Positions 41,815 to 50,691 of a stretch of DNA of 64,000 nucleotides are shown here, in pieces. Origin of the DNA: Candidatus Hydrogenedens sp. Its GTDB lineage: Bacteria; Hydrogenedentota; Hydrogenedentia; Hydrogenedentales; JAEUWI01. Within the stretch, counting starts at the first letter, position 1; every line of letters starts with the position of its first letter. The stretch is from contig WGMK01000009.1 in assembly GCA_016125095.1 (NCBI GenBank), positions 1 to 64,000 on the forward strand, given 5' to 3'. The notes under the pieces are model-generated. The model was not told the DNA's origin. It worked only from the letters and a program-made list of their open reading frames with translations, and made no database searches. The translations under genes were made by a program, and so were the position numbers.

Positions 41815-43326
41815 ATGCGCCATTGGATAGTGCCGTGCATCGCCCTGCTTACCGGGCTGGCCGCTGCCGAGTCCGAAATGCCTGTCGAAGAAGCGGTTCC
41901 CGCGGAGTCGGCCGCGGAACAGTCCGATCCCGCCCCTGCGGTTGAGACGCTGACGCTCCGGCAAGCGCAGGAATCCGCGCTGCTTGAAAATCCGACCCTG
42001 GCCGCCGTGGGGCTGCGTGTCGATCAGGCCCGCCAGCGCATGGTGCAGGCCTCGTCCGCCTATCTGCCGCAAGTGTCGGCCAGCTATCGCTATGCCGATA
42101 CCCAACTGCCCGACGCCACCGTGGCGGGCATTCGGCGCCAGGCCATCGGCTCCGTGGTGCAGAGCGGCATCGGGGCGCTGTTTCCCAACAGCACCATTCC
42201 CGACGCCGTGCGCTACGGCCGCGCGGGCATCGGCGTACTCACCGGGCTGGCGGCCTACCAGCGCGCCGACGAAAACATCGAGACTTACAGCGCGTCGCTC
42301 GAGGCGGGGTTCCTCCTGTTCGACGGCTTCGCGCGCGCATACACGCTGAAGGCGGCCAAGGCAGGCCGCCAGGAAGCCGAGGCCGCGCACCTCGAGGCCC
42401 AGCGCTTGCTGCTCAATGGCGTCGCGCAGGCCTACTACGGTGTCGAGTTGGCCCGCGAGAATCAGGCCATCGCCGCGGCGGATGAGGACTTCAACCGCCG
42501 TCTGCTGCAGGATGCCCGCGCGATGAAAGATGCCGGCATGAGTTCACTGAGCGAGGTGCTGAATTTCGAGGTGGCGCTCCGTGCCGCGCAGAGCAACGTG
42601 CTGTCCGCGCAGGAGGCCCACGACAACGCCCGCATAGCGCTCGCGGCGCTCATGGGCCTGCCGCAGGCCTTCCTGGCGGATGGCATCGTGACGGAGTCGC
42701 TCGCCGACGAGACCCCGGAATTGCTCGAGCAGCCGGATGTAAATGCGCTGCTGGCCAAGGCGGAGGAACTGCGTCCGGACCTCGAACAGGCGCGGCACGC
42801 CGTGGACCGCAATAAGGCCCTGGCCGGACGCGAGCGCGGCGCCATGCTGCCCGATGTGAGCGCCTTCGCCGCGCGGTCCGCGGAATTGCAGAACAACAAC
42901 AGCTTCGACTCCGACGACTATGCCACCACGGTCGGCGTGCAGGTGTCGTACGATTTGTTCACCGGCGGGCGGAACTGGTCGCGGCACAAGGAAGCGCGCC
43001 TGGCCGCGCGCCAGAGCGAGTTCGAGCTGGACCAGGCCGAACTGGACGCTGCGGCGGATGTGCGTCAGGCGTGGGTGAGCCTGCGGCAGGCGCGCGAGCA
43101 GCTGTTGCTGCAGCGCACCACCGAAGAATACGTGCGCAAGAACCGCGACCTCGTGGAGCAGGAATACCGAGCCGGCCAGGAATCGCTCACGCGTCTGACC
43201 CAGGCGCAGCGCGACCTGGTGGCGGCGCAGGCGCGGCTGGCCCTGGCGCGCGTCGGCCTGCACCTGGCTTGGTACGAGCTCCGCACGGCCACCGGCGAGA
43301 ACCTCGCCGAGTTTGGGCTGAGTTAA
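41815..43326 (+). CDS. TolC-family outer-membrane efflux channel
   Basis: 503 residues. The start at 41815 has GGAGAG six bases upstream and gives a clean signal peptide (MRHWIVPCIALLTGLAAAE); ATGs at 41758, 41761 and 41767 are in frame but would put 16-19 residues before it. The mature protein has two homologous halves of long helices and beta-strands typical of outer-membrane efflux proteins: LTLRQAQESALLENPTL, FLLFDGFARAYTLKAAKAG and VSYDLFTGGRNW. It completes the tripartite pump with the two upstream genes. Confidence 0.92.
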   Translation: MRHWIVPCIALLTGLAAAESEMPVEEAVPAESAAEQSDPAPAVETLTLRQAQESALLENPTLAAVGLRVDQARQRMVQASSAYLPQVSASYRYADTQLPDATVAGIRRQAIGSVVQSGIGALFPNSTIPDAVRYGRAGIGVLTGLAAYQRADENIETYSASLEAGFLLFDGFARAYTLKAAKAGRQEAEAAHLEAQRLLLNGVAQAYYGVELARENQAIAAADEDFNRRLLQDARAMKDAGMSSLSEVLNFEVALRAAQSNVLSAQEAHDNARIALAALMGLPQAFLADGIVTESLADETPELLEQPDVNALLAKAEELRPDLEQARHAVDRNKALAGRERGAMLPDVSAFAARSAELQNNNSFDSDDYATTVGVQVSYDLFTGGRNWSRHKEARLAARQSEFELDQAELDAAADVRQAWVSLRQAREQLLLQRTTEEYVRKNRDLVEQEYRAGQESLTRLTQAQRDLVAAQARLALARVGLHLAWYELRTATGENLAEFGLS

Positions 43327-43366
43327 AACCTGTATCGCGCGGTCCCGATGGGCTAGACTATCCGGC

Positions 43367-43390
43367 GTCCGCCGCGGCCACGCGGCGGAC
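43367..43390 (+). terminator. GC-rich hairpin after the efflux operon
   Basis: GTCCGCCGCG (43367-43376), loop GCCA, CGCGGCGGAC (43381-43390): a perfect 10-bp stem. No T-run follows, so it may act as a Rho-linked terminator or 3' end stabiliser. It also lies in the leader of the next gene. Confidence 0.45.
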
Positions 43391-43428
43391 GTTAGTCATT
43401 CCAAAGCCTTATCGGGATACGAAGCGCC

Positions 43429-45093
43429 ATGAATCTACTCGATACCCTCAGCAATCCGTCCATGCTCCACGCCGTCGCGGTGCATTTTCCGGTCGTACTT
43501 GCGATGCTTGCCGTGCCGCTGCTCGCGCTTTCGGCGTGGTTCCAACGCAATACGACGCTCCGCGTGCTAACCCTCGCCGCCTTCGTCGCGCTGACGCTGT
43601 CCTGCCTGAGCGCGGAGTACACCGGCGAGGGGGCCTACAGCGAGGTCCCGAACGGTCTTTCCGTGCAGGTATGGGACCAGATTGAGGCGCACGCCGAGAT
43701 GGCCGAGCGCCTGAAGTTTGTGGCCGGCGCGGCGAGCCTGCTGTTGGCGCTGGCGTTTATTCCGGTCACGGCCATCCGCCAGGCCGCCACGCTGCTGGCC
43801 GGTATCGCGGCCGTGCTCTGCGCCCTGCTGGTCACCATGACGGCGCACTACGGCGGCGACCTCGTGTATACGCACGGCGTCGGCACGCAGCTGCTCAAAG
43901 AGACGCCCGCTTCCGAGGGCGGCAAGAAGCCTGCCGAGGCGGACGAGGAACTGGTCGCCATACTCGACATCGACCTTGAGGCCGCGGCGAAGGTCTCGTA
44001 CACGAATGACATCCGGCCGCTGCTCGACCAGTATTGCCTGGACTGCCACGATGGTCCCGAGGGCGATGGCGATTACGATGTGACGACGGTGGCGAGCCTC
44101 ATGAAGGCGGGTGCCAAGGCAGGGCCCGGGGTAATTCCCGGGGATGCGGATGGCAGTTCGGTGGTGCAATACATCCGGGGCGAGTTGAAGCCGCGTATGC
44201 CGCGCCGCAAGCCGCCGCTGCCGGTGGAGGAATTGCACCTCATCCGCATGTGGATTGCCGCAGGCGCGAAGGACGACAGCGGCGATGTGGATCCATTCGC
44301 GGTTACCGCGCCTGCCGAGGTCGAAACGCCGGCCGTGCCCGAGCCGGTTACCGTGCCGGAACCCGAGGTCGATCCCTTCGCCGCGCCGGAATCTGCGCCG
44401 GTGGAAGAGGAGGCCATGGCCCCCGTGGATCCCTTCGCCGCCCCGGCCCCCGAGTCTGCGTCCGAACCGGAACCCGCAGCCGAACCCGAGGTGATGGTGG
44501 ATCCCTTTGCCGCACCTGCGGCCGAGCCGGCTGCCGAGCCGGAACCCGCCGCGGAACCCGAGGTGATGGTGGATCCATTTGGCAGTGCGGCAACCGAAGC
44601 GCCTGTCGAACCGGAGCCCGCTGCGGAACCCGAGTTGATGGTGGATCCCTTTGCCACGCCCACGTCGGAAGCGCTCGCGGCGCCGGAACCCGCTGCGGAA
44701 CCGGAAGTGATGGTCGATCCGTTTGCTGCACCTGCGCCGGAAACAGCAGCAGCACCTGAACCCGCCCCCGAAGCGCCGCAGCCCGAGGCGATGCCCGAAC
44801 CTGCCGCCGAGCCCGCCCCTGTCGCTGAGCCGGAGGTGATGGAAGTCGTCTCGGCGCCAGCCGTGGAAGAACCCGCCGCCGCAGAGCCGGTCGAGGCGCC
44901 CGCAGCGGAGGAGGAGATGGTGAAGCCGGATGCCGCTGAGGTGCTGTCCACGGAATCCCCGGCGGAGCCGGCGGCCGCTGGGCCGGTGGCGGAACCCGCG
45001 CCGGAAGCACCTGCGGAAGCCGTCGCGCCTGCGGCAACGCCCGCGCCCGCCGAAGGTCCAGAGGCGGTCGAGATGAAGGAAGTTCAGGAGTAG
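43429..45093 (+). CDS. DUF2231 membrane protein fused to a cytochrome c-like domain and a repeat tail
   Basis: 554 residues. Four transmembrane helices in the first 140 residues form a DUF2231-type domain (HAVAVHFPVVLAML). A domain resembling planctomycete cytochrome c (PSCyt1) follows: YTNDIRPLLDQYCLDCHDGPEGDGD carries one haem-binding CLDCH, and HLIRMWIAAGAKDD ends it. The last 250 residues are rich in Ala, Pro and Glu with seven VDPF motifs, including five 24-residue tandem repeats. The protein probably sits in the inner membrane with its haem in the periplasm, and could take part in electron transfer. It converges on the minus-strand gene at 45104. Confidence 0.82.
   Translation: MNLLDTLSNPSMLHAVAVHFPVVLAMLAVPLLALSAWFQRNTTLRVLTLAAFVALTLSCLSAEYTGEGAYSEVPNGLSVQVWDQIEAHAEMAERLKFVAGAASLLLALAFIPVTAIRQAATLLAGIAAVLCALLVTMTAHYGGDLVYTHGVGTQLLKETPASEGGKKPAEADEELVAILDIDLEAAAKVSYTNDIRPLLDQYCLDCHDGPEGDGDYDVTTVASLMKAGAKAGPGVIPGDADGSSVVQYIRGELKPRMPRRKPPLPVEELHLIRMWIAAGAKDDSGDVDPFAVTAPAEVETPAVPEPVTVPEPEVDPFAAPESAPVEEEAMAPVDPFAAPAPESASEPEPAAEPEVMVDPFAAPAAEPAAEPEPAAEPEVMVDPFGSAATEAPVEPEPAAEPELMVDPFATPTSEALAAPEPAAEPEVMVDPFAAPAPETAAAPEPAPEAPQPEAMPEPAAEPAPVAEPEVMEVVSAPAVEEPAAAEPVEAPAAEEEMVKPDAAEVLSTESPAEPAAAGPVAEPAPEAPAEAVAPAATPAPAEGPEAVEMKEVQE
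44422..44781 (+). repeat. Five in-frame 72-bp tandem repeats encoding a 24-residue unit
   Basis: Units begin at 44422, 44494, 44566, 44638 and 44710. Each encodes a variant of xVDPFAAPxxExxxEPEPAA followed by EPEV, diverging in the middle. The exact multiple of three and the amino-acid conservation show that the repeat has expanded within the coding frame. An antisense Gly/Ser-rich frame here is a by-product. Confidence 0.9.
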
Positions 45094-45103
45094 TCCGTGC
45101 GCA

Positions 45104-46978
45104 TTACTGCGCGGAGGACTTGACCTTCTGGTCTTTCTCCACCACGCTGCCGTCGCGTTTATGGGTCGTCTCGCAGACGGATATCGATTCGTCTGCGAGC
45201 GTCACCTTCAGCTTGGCGATGGGCCGCGAATCGGCCAGCACATTGAAGGCCATGCCTTCGCGTACGCCGTGCGAGGTGCCGAGGTTGATCACCACTTCGC
45301 CTTCCGCACCAGCCTCCTCGACCAGTCCGTGCAACTCGCGCCCCGCGAGGAATTGGGTCACGGCGTCCGTGGCCGGCTGCACGACAGCCAGCGGGTCGGC
45401 ATCATCTACCGGGAACGACTGCTGAAACGCGATGGCAGTGGTCTCGGTATCCACGAGGCGCAGGTAGAGTCGCTTCGCCGCGCCGACCTGCGCGAAATCG
45501 AGGAACGCGAGATACTGCGCCGAGAGCACGCGGCCGAGCGTTCGCTGCGTATCGGCGCTTGCCAGTTCCGAACTGCCGAGGTCGAGTTCCTGCAGTAGCG
45601 CCTCAATCTGTTCGCGCTCGACGATACCGGTCTTGCCGCTTGCCGCCAGCGCGCTTTCGAGATCGCGCTGAATGGCGATGGGCGCGCCGGCCTGCTCAAA
45701 ATACGCCCACTGGCCGCCACCCTGCAGCAGCGCCATCACCATTTTCTTCGAGGTCCAGCTGTCGGCATCCGCAGCGCCGGAGGCCTTCAGCGCGGCGTAG
45801 CGCTCCTTCAAGGCGGCTATCTGCTCGCGCACCCGGGCATTGCGCTGCACGTCGGTGGCCTGCTCCTGCTTCGCGATGACCTGCCGCAGCATGGCCTCGA
45901 CCACGGGATCTTCCCGCACGCCGGCGGCCTGTTCGAGCGCTTCTCGCGCCTTGCTGAGATCCTCAGCGCCGCCGGCCTTCTGGTGCACGACGCTTTCATT
46001 GCTGAGCGCCGTAACGTTGTAGGGGTCGATCGCGATGGCCTGTTCATACTTCGCGAGTGCCGCGGCGTCCTGTCCTTGTTCCTGGGCCGCGCGGGCTTGT
46101 GCGGTCAACAGCCGCGACGACTTCCAGGCAGGAAGTTCGCCGACTGATGCCTCGCCAAGCACCTCGGCCGCTGCGTCAGGCTTGCCTTCGCGCAGCTTCG
46201 CCTCGCCAGCCAGCGCCGCCGCGAAAGGGTCGTCCGACTTCGCAGCGAGGGTGGCCGCCTCGTTGTAGTCGCCTCGCGCGAGGGCCAGCTGGGCCAAGCC
46301 GGTATCCGATGCGATGGCGTTGAATTCCTGCGCCGCCTCGTCGAGCCGGCCGGTGTCGCTCAGGTAAAAGCCCTTGAGTTCCCGCGCGGATGCCTCATCT
46401 TCACCGGCCTCGATGGCGAGGTCGGCCACGGCGAGCGTTTCGCTCCGCCGCTGCTGGTATAGGTTCTCCGCGATCTCGCGCAGCAGCTGGGCGCGCGTAT
46501 CGCCTCCCCCAGCAATGACCCGTTCGATCCGGCGCGAGGCGTCGCATTGCACGAACAGCGTCATGGGGAGCGTGCTCACCTCGTCGAGCCAGGCGCTGTC
46601 TTCCAGCGAGGCGGAATCGAGGATGTGATAGCGGATGCCCATGCGTTCGGCGAAGGCCTGAAGTTCCGCGCGGTCGGCCTCCACGCCGAGTGCAACGACC
46701 TGCAAAAGCTCGCGGCCGTATTTCTCGTCGAGTCGCCGCAGCTTGTCGGCCAGTTCCTCGCCGGAGCCGACCTTGAACAGCAACGCGATGCAGAGCGCCG
46801 GCGGATGGTCCGCGGTCAGCACGGCATCCAGATCGAAGGGTTGGCCCGCGATATCGATTCCCTTGATGAGCGGCGCCGGGCTGCCTTTTTCCAGCGAGGC
46901 CCCGTGGGAGCACGGCATCGCCAGCATGGCGGCTGCGGCCGCGAAAATGAGGTTCGAATACGGGCGGAACAAGACCAT
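45104..46978 (-). CDS. Secreted protein with thioredoxin-like domain and TPR region
   Basis: 624 residues from the ATG at 46978, chosen because it gives a signal peptide (MVLFRPYSNLIFAAAAAMLA) and because a TATAAT at 47047-47052 rules out a start much further upstream. GGGGAG lies very close to this ATG. The first domain (about 30-150) looks like an AhpC/TSA thioredoxin fold (SPAPLIKGIDIAGQPFDLD...) but has no CxxC pair, so it is not a thiol oxidoreductase. TPR-like helices follow (about 190-350), then a helical segment and a C-terminal beta domain (NLGTSHGVREGMAFNVL) resembling CsgG/FlgT-type tails. Probably a periplasmic adaptor; function unknown. Confidence 0.7.
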   Translation of the reverse strand: MVLFRPYSNLIFAAAAAMLAMPCSHGASLEKGSPAPLIKGIDIAGQPFDLDAVLTADHPPALCIALLFKVGSGEELADKLRRLDEKYGRELLQVVALGVEADRAELQAFAERMGIRYHILDSASLEDSAWLDEVSTLPMTLFVQCDASRRIERVIAGGGDTRAQLLREIAENLYQQRRSETLAVADLAIEAGEDEASARELKGFYLSDTGRLDEAAQEFNAIASDTGLAQLALARGDYNEAATLAAKSDDPFAAALAGEAKLREGKPDAAAEVLGEASVGELPAWKSSRLLTAQARAAQEQGQDAAALAKYEQAIAIDPYNVTALSNESVVHQKAGGAEDLSKAREALEQAAGVREDPVVEAMLRQVIAKQEQATDVQRNARVREQIAALKERYAALKASGAADADSWTSKKMVMALLQGGGQWAYFEQAGAPIAIQRDLESALAASGKTGIVEREQIEALLQELDLGSSELASADTQRTLGRVLSAQYLAFLDFAQVGAAKRLYLRLVDTETTAIAFQQSFPVDDADPLAVVQPATDAVTQFLAGRELHGLVEEAGAEGEVVINLGTSHGVREGMAFNVLADSRPIAKLKVTLADESISVCETTHKRDGSVVEKDQKVKSSAQ

Positions 46979-47046
46979 TCTCCCCAAAGAGTTAGCGCGG
47001 CACCGGGTACACTTCTCCCGGTCATGCCGCATCTGCGCTTTGGGAC

Positions 47047-47052
47047 ATTATA
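47047..47052 (-). promoter_or_regulatory. Extended -10 element upstream of the thioredoxin/TPR gene
   Basis: On the minus strand TGG-TATAAT, a perfect -10 with the TGn extension but no clear -35. It lies between the kinase gene and the thioredoxin/TPR gene, so the latter may also be transcribed on its own. Confidence 0.45.
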
Positions 47053-47085
47053 CCACCCGGTGGCGGAAAGCGGGGGAGGGGAAGG

Positions 47086-48618
47086 CTAGTTGTACAGCAG
47101 GAAGACCTGGCGCTTGCTCCAGAATTCCTTGCCGACCAGCACGAATTCGTCGGTCTTGTTTCCGTCGCCGAGTTCAGCCTCCACCTTATAGCGTACACTT
47201 GCAGGGGCACCCTGGATATCAAGCAGGTTCGTGGCTTCGCCGTCCTGGTCGATGTCTTCCTGGGCCAGCAGGTCGCCCGTGTCGCCGTTGTAGGCGTACA
47301 CCTTTCCGCCAGAGAGCGGCTGAATCTTTCCGTCGTGGGTCTTTTCGTCCACAAAGGCCGCGCGCTCTGCCGGGTCGGTGATTTCCGAGAACGCCAGCCA
47401 CACGTTGCTGTCGGTGGTGTAATGGGCTTCCACCGGCACCTTGGTCGCCTCGGCGGCGGCAGGCGCGGCATTCGCCGCCGGGGACCCCGATGCGGAACGG
47501 CCCAGCCAGAAGAACACCACGCCGGCGATGACGACTGCGGCGAGGGCGGTCGCGGCCGCTGCGAGCAGCATGCGGGTCGGCAGGACAACCGCGTCCTTTT
47601 CGGCCGTACCGCTGCCGGGTTTGGGCTGCTTGTCTTTCGCATTGACGAGGGTGACCGTACTCGAGGTGTCACTCATCAATTCGTGCCGCAGCCCCGAGAG
47701 GGACGAGGCGTGACCTGAATGACTGACGGAGGTGCCCGGCGCTTCCTTCCAGGATTCCGACGAGCCGATGATAGCGGGGTCGGGATCGGGCTTGAGGCAT
47801 TCGCGCAGCGCGCGCGCCATGACCCGCGCATCCTGGTACCGATCCTGCGGCCGCTTGCTCAGCGCCTTCATGATGACCGCGCTCAGGGCATCGGTCACGT
47901 TCAGGTTCAGTTCCTTCGGCTCCACCGGGCTGGATTTGATGACCTGGTGCATCACCGTGCTCATGGCTTCGCCGTTGAAGGGCTTCTCGCCGGTGACGAG
48001 TTCGTAGAGCGTGATGCCGAGAGCGAACAGATCGGTGCGGGGGTCCACGGTTTGCCCCATGAACTGCTCCGGGCTCATGTAGTGCGGCGTGCCGATGAGC
48101 GCGCCATCGAGCGTCAGGTTCGAATCGGCCACATGGGCGATGCCGAAGTCGGTGATTTTCACGCCGCCATTGGTCAGCACCATGATGTTGGCGGGCTTCA
48201 CGTCGCGGTGGATGATGGCATGGTCGTGGGCGACGGCGAGCCCCTCGCAGACCTCGGCGCCGATGGTGGCGATCTCTTCCTGGGTCAGCGCGATGTGGTC
48301 CTTCAGCATGTGTCGAAGGTCGCGTCCCTCGAGGAATTCCATGGCCATCCAGGCCACATCGTTCTCTTCCCCGGCGTCGTAAATCGTGATGATGTTCGGG
48401 TGGTTCAGCGAACCGGCGGACTGCGCCTCGCGGAGAAAGCGCTCCATCATTTCCTCCGCCATGCCGCTGGCTTCCATCACGTCGCGGCGCGCGGTCTTAA
48501 TGGCCACGCGCCGGTTGATGTTGGGGTCGCGTCCCTCGTAGACGATCCCCATCGCGCCTTTGCCCAGTTCCCGGACGATTTGGTACCGCCCGAATTGCCG
48601 GGGGGCCGATTCCGCCAT
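47086..48618 (-). CDS. PknB-type transmembrane Ser/Thr protein kinase
   Basis: 510 residues. A complete Hanks-type kinase domain (about 12-275): glycine loop GKGAMGIVYEG, Lys41 in VAIK, catalytic HRDVKPANIM, DFG, activation segment GTPHYMSPEQ. A juxtamembrane segment leads to a single transmembrane helix (about 350-372) and an external domain of about 135 residues (YTTDSNVWLAF...) of unknown fold, likely the sensor. The ATG at 48618 has AAGGAGAGG seven bases upstream. It lies 17 nt after the protease-TPR gene. Unlike the kinase at 3457, this one has a normal HRD loop. Confidence 0.9.
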   Translation of the reverse strand: MAESAPRQFGRYQIVRELGKGAMGIVYEGRDPNINRRVAIKTARRDVMEASGMAEEMMERFLREAQSAGSLNHPNIITIYDAGEENDVAWMAMEFLEGRDLRHMLKDHIALTQEEIATIGAEVCEGLAVAHDHAIIHRDVKPANIMVLTNGGVKITDFGIAHVADSNLTLDGALIGTPHYMSPEQFMGQTVDPRTDLFALGITLYELVTGEKPFNGEAMSTVMHQVIKSSPVEPKELNLNVTDALSAVIMKALSKRPQDRYQDARVMARALRECLKPDPDPAIIGSSESWKEAPGTSVSHSGHASSLSGLRHELMSDTSSTVTLVNAKDKQPKPGSGTAEKDAVVLPTRMLLAAAATALAAVVIAGVVFFWLGRSASGSPAANAAPAAAEATKVPVEAHYTTDSNVWLAFSEITDPAERAAFVDEKTHDGKIQPLSGGKVYAYNGDTGDLLAQEDIDQDGEATNLLDIQGAPASVRYKVEAELGDGNKTDEFVLVGKEFWSKRQVFLLYN

Positions 48619-48635
48619 GATGCTGCCTCTCCTTG

Positions 48636-49877
48636 CTACTCCGCCTGTTTCATCGCGCCGAGCCGTACCCGGGCCGCTTCTGCATCCGGTCCCCAAGGAT
48701 ACCGCTGCAGGTAGGTGCGGAACTGTTGCTCCGCGTCTGCGCGCCTGCCCTGCGCCTCCAACGCCAGTCCGAGGTTATACCTCGCCGAGGCATGGTTGGC
48801 GTCCAGCCTCAGTGCCTGCTCGAAACGCTCCTGCGCCTCACCGAATCGATTGAGCTGCATCAGCGCGACACCGGTGTCATTGTAGCTGCGCGCGTCGAGC
48901 GGCGCGAGTTCTGCGGCTTGCTCAAAGGCCTCGAGCGCGGCGCCGGGGTCGCCGATGGCCATCCGGGAGCGCCCCAGGCATTGCCAGCACACCGCTGAAT
49001 CAGGTCGCAGTGCAACGCCGCGTTCGTACGCCGCCACCGCCTTTCCGCGCTCCTTCATGTTGTCGTAGGCCACGCCGAGATTGAACCAGGCCTCGAAAAA
49101 CTCGGGATTTAATTCGGTCGAACGGAGGTACTCGCGGGCTTTGGCCTCGGGCGTCAAAGCGCGGATGCCCCGGTTGAACGCGCGGGAGCCTTCCGCCGCG
49201 CGCCATTCGGGAGACTCGATGGCCTCTGCGGGGGGTGCGTGGGGAACACCGGCGATTTCCAGCATGGCATCCGCGTCGTCGAGAACCGCGATAATCGCCT
49301 CGTTAGTATCGTTTAATCGACCGGTCACAATGCCAAGCAGTGATCCCTCGCGGTCGAATACGGGGCCGCCGCTCGACCCGGGGGCCACATTCAGGCGCGC
49401 CTGAATTACGGGGTAGTCTCGCAGAAGCCGGAGCGGCTCGGTTACGACGCCCTGACTCCGGGTAAACGGCTCGTCGCCGGGCGCGCCGATAGTGAGGAGC
49501 GGGGTGTCGTCCTCCAGTGGCGCGGGGACGGCGAGCACCGGGGGTGTCGCCACCGGCCGGTCGGCGCGCAAAATGGCGACATCCTGGCGTTCAATCGTGG
49601 CGAGCGGCTCCAACTGGAAGACCTCGCCGGCATGATTCCGGGCCTTCAGGCCTTCCACCCCGTCAACTTGATGCGCCGCAGTAATAACCAGATCGGGCCG
49701 CTCGAAGACGCAGCCGCTGCCCTGCACGTTGACTCGGCCGCCGTCCCGCGTCCCCTCGATAACCAAGGCGACGGGGAGCAAGCGCTCATAGATCGCGTTC
49801 CAGTCCGGCTCCGGGGGGGCGGCTGTGGCAGTGAACGGCAGCATCAGGAGCGCGGTAAGCACAACAGGGGTCTTCAT
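48636..49877 (-). CDS. Secreted trypsin-like serine protease with C-terminal TPR repeats
   Basis: 413 residues from the ATG at 49877, which gives a signal peptide (MKTPVVLTALLMLPFTATAAP). The chymotrypsin-fold domain (about 20-215) has the full catalytic triad: His in VITAAHQVDG, Asp in ERQDVAILRAD and Ser in APGSSGGPVFD, as in DegP/HtrA proteases. Instead of PDZ domains it carries four or five TPR repeats (about 230-400). It is probably periplasmic and directed to its substrates by the TPR part. It is the first gene of the minus-strand group that includes the transmembrane kinase. A GTG six codons upstream is a possible alternative start. Confidence 0.88.
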   Translation of the reverse strand: MKTPVVLTALLMLPFTATAAPPEPDWNAIYERLLPVALVIEGTRDGGRVNVQGSGCVFERPDLVITAAHQVDGVEGLKARNHAGEVFQLEPLATIERQDVAILRADRPVATPPVLAVPAPLEDDTPLLTIGAPGDEPFTRSQGVVTEPLRLLRDYPVIQARLNVAPGSSGGPVFDREGSLLGIVTGRLNDTNEAIIAVLDDADAMLEIAGVPHAPPAEAIESPEWRAAEGSRAFNRGIRALTPEAKAREYLRSTELNPEFFEAWFNLGVAYDNMKERGKAVAAYERGVALRPDSAVCWQCLGRSRMAIGDPGAALEAFEQAAELAPLDARSYNDTGVALMQLNRFGEAQERFEQALRLDANHASARYNLGLALEAQGRRADAEQQFRTYLQRYPWGPDAEAARVRLGAMKQAE

Positions 49878-49977
49878 TTCGGAATGATAGTGCACCGGGA
49901 ACCGGAGAAACTAGACGCGCCGCGGTCGGCGGGGGTACAGTAAACACCACGCGACGCGATGGGAGATGAGCCAGCAG

Positions 49978-50691
49978 ATGTACGCACGAATCTTAATCGC
50001 AGGCACGCTCTTGGCAGCGGGTACCGTCTCGGCCCAGAGCGCATTGCAGGATGTTCTGGCCGGGAAGCTCGTGAAGCCCGAGGTGGGCGTCTGGGCCTGG
50101 TACGAAATCGATGACCCGGCGACCGACGAGAAGGTGCAGCTCCGGCAGGCGATTACGGCCGAGGAGCGGGTAAAGCGCAAAGACGGGTTCTGGGTGGAAA
50201 CGCTCATCCGTCCGCAGGTGGGTTTTCCCGTGGTCTATAAAATGCTCCTGACCGGCCCGGCGACCGACCCCGGCAATGTTCATGCCGTTTACTATCAGGC
50301 GGGAACCGAGCCGCCGGTCGAGGTCCCGCTCGATGAACTCGAGGTGCAGGCCGAGCCGACGGAGATAGAGCAGCTCGAGCCGCTCGAGGAAGTGAACATG
50401 CCCACCCCGCAGGGCAATATCTTGTGCCGCCACTACAAGCTTGCGGACGGTACGGAAGTCTGGACCTCCGACGAGTTGCCTCCGCTCGGAATCGTGCGGT
50501 TGCAGTCGGACAAGGGGAACATGGTACTGCAACGCTACGGCAAGGGCGGCCCCGATGCGGCGGCCCAGCTGCGTGCCCCGGGCGAGCCGTCAGGGCAGGA
50601 AACCGAGGCGCCGCAGGATTCGGCCGAGCCGCAGGAAGAGCGGGAGAAGCCGGCGCCCGTGCGACGCAATTTTGGAGGACGCCGCCCATGA
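49978..50691 (+). CDS. Secreted protein of unknown function
   Basis: 237 residues from the ATG at 49978 (GGGAG 12 bases upstream) with a signal peptide, MYARILIAGTLLAAGTVSAQ; an ATG at 49966 is in frame but directly abuts the GGGAG. A beta-rich domain follows (VGVWAWYEIDDPATDEKVQLRQ..., then GNILCRHYKLADGTEVWTSDELPPLGIVRL), ending in a charged, Pro-rich tail. The pattern of a query-able C-terminal strand with TEVWTSDELPPLGIV is reminiscent of outer-membrane lipoprotein-sorting-like folds, but I cannot name a family. The stop overlaps the next lipoprotein gene. Confidence 0.65.
   Translation: MYARILIAGTLLAAGTVSAQSALQDVLAGKLVKPEVGVWAWYEIDDPATDEKVQLRQAITAEERVKRKDGFWVETLIRPQVGFPVVYKMLLTGPATDPGNVHAVYYQAGTEPPVEVPLDELEVQAEPTEIEQLEPLEEVNMPTPQGNILCRHYKLADGTEVWTSDELPPLGIVRLQSDKGNMVLQRYGKGGPDAAAQLRAPGEPSGQETEAPQDSAEPQEEREKPAPVRRNFGGRRP

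Noticed and set aside
44073..44951. Gly/Ser-rich 292-codon frame on the minus strand that looks like a repetitive surface protein
   Set aside because: It is the complement of the Ala/Pro/Glu repeat tail of the DUF2231 protein; the plus frame has the domain structure and start signals.
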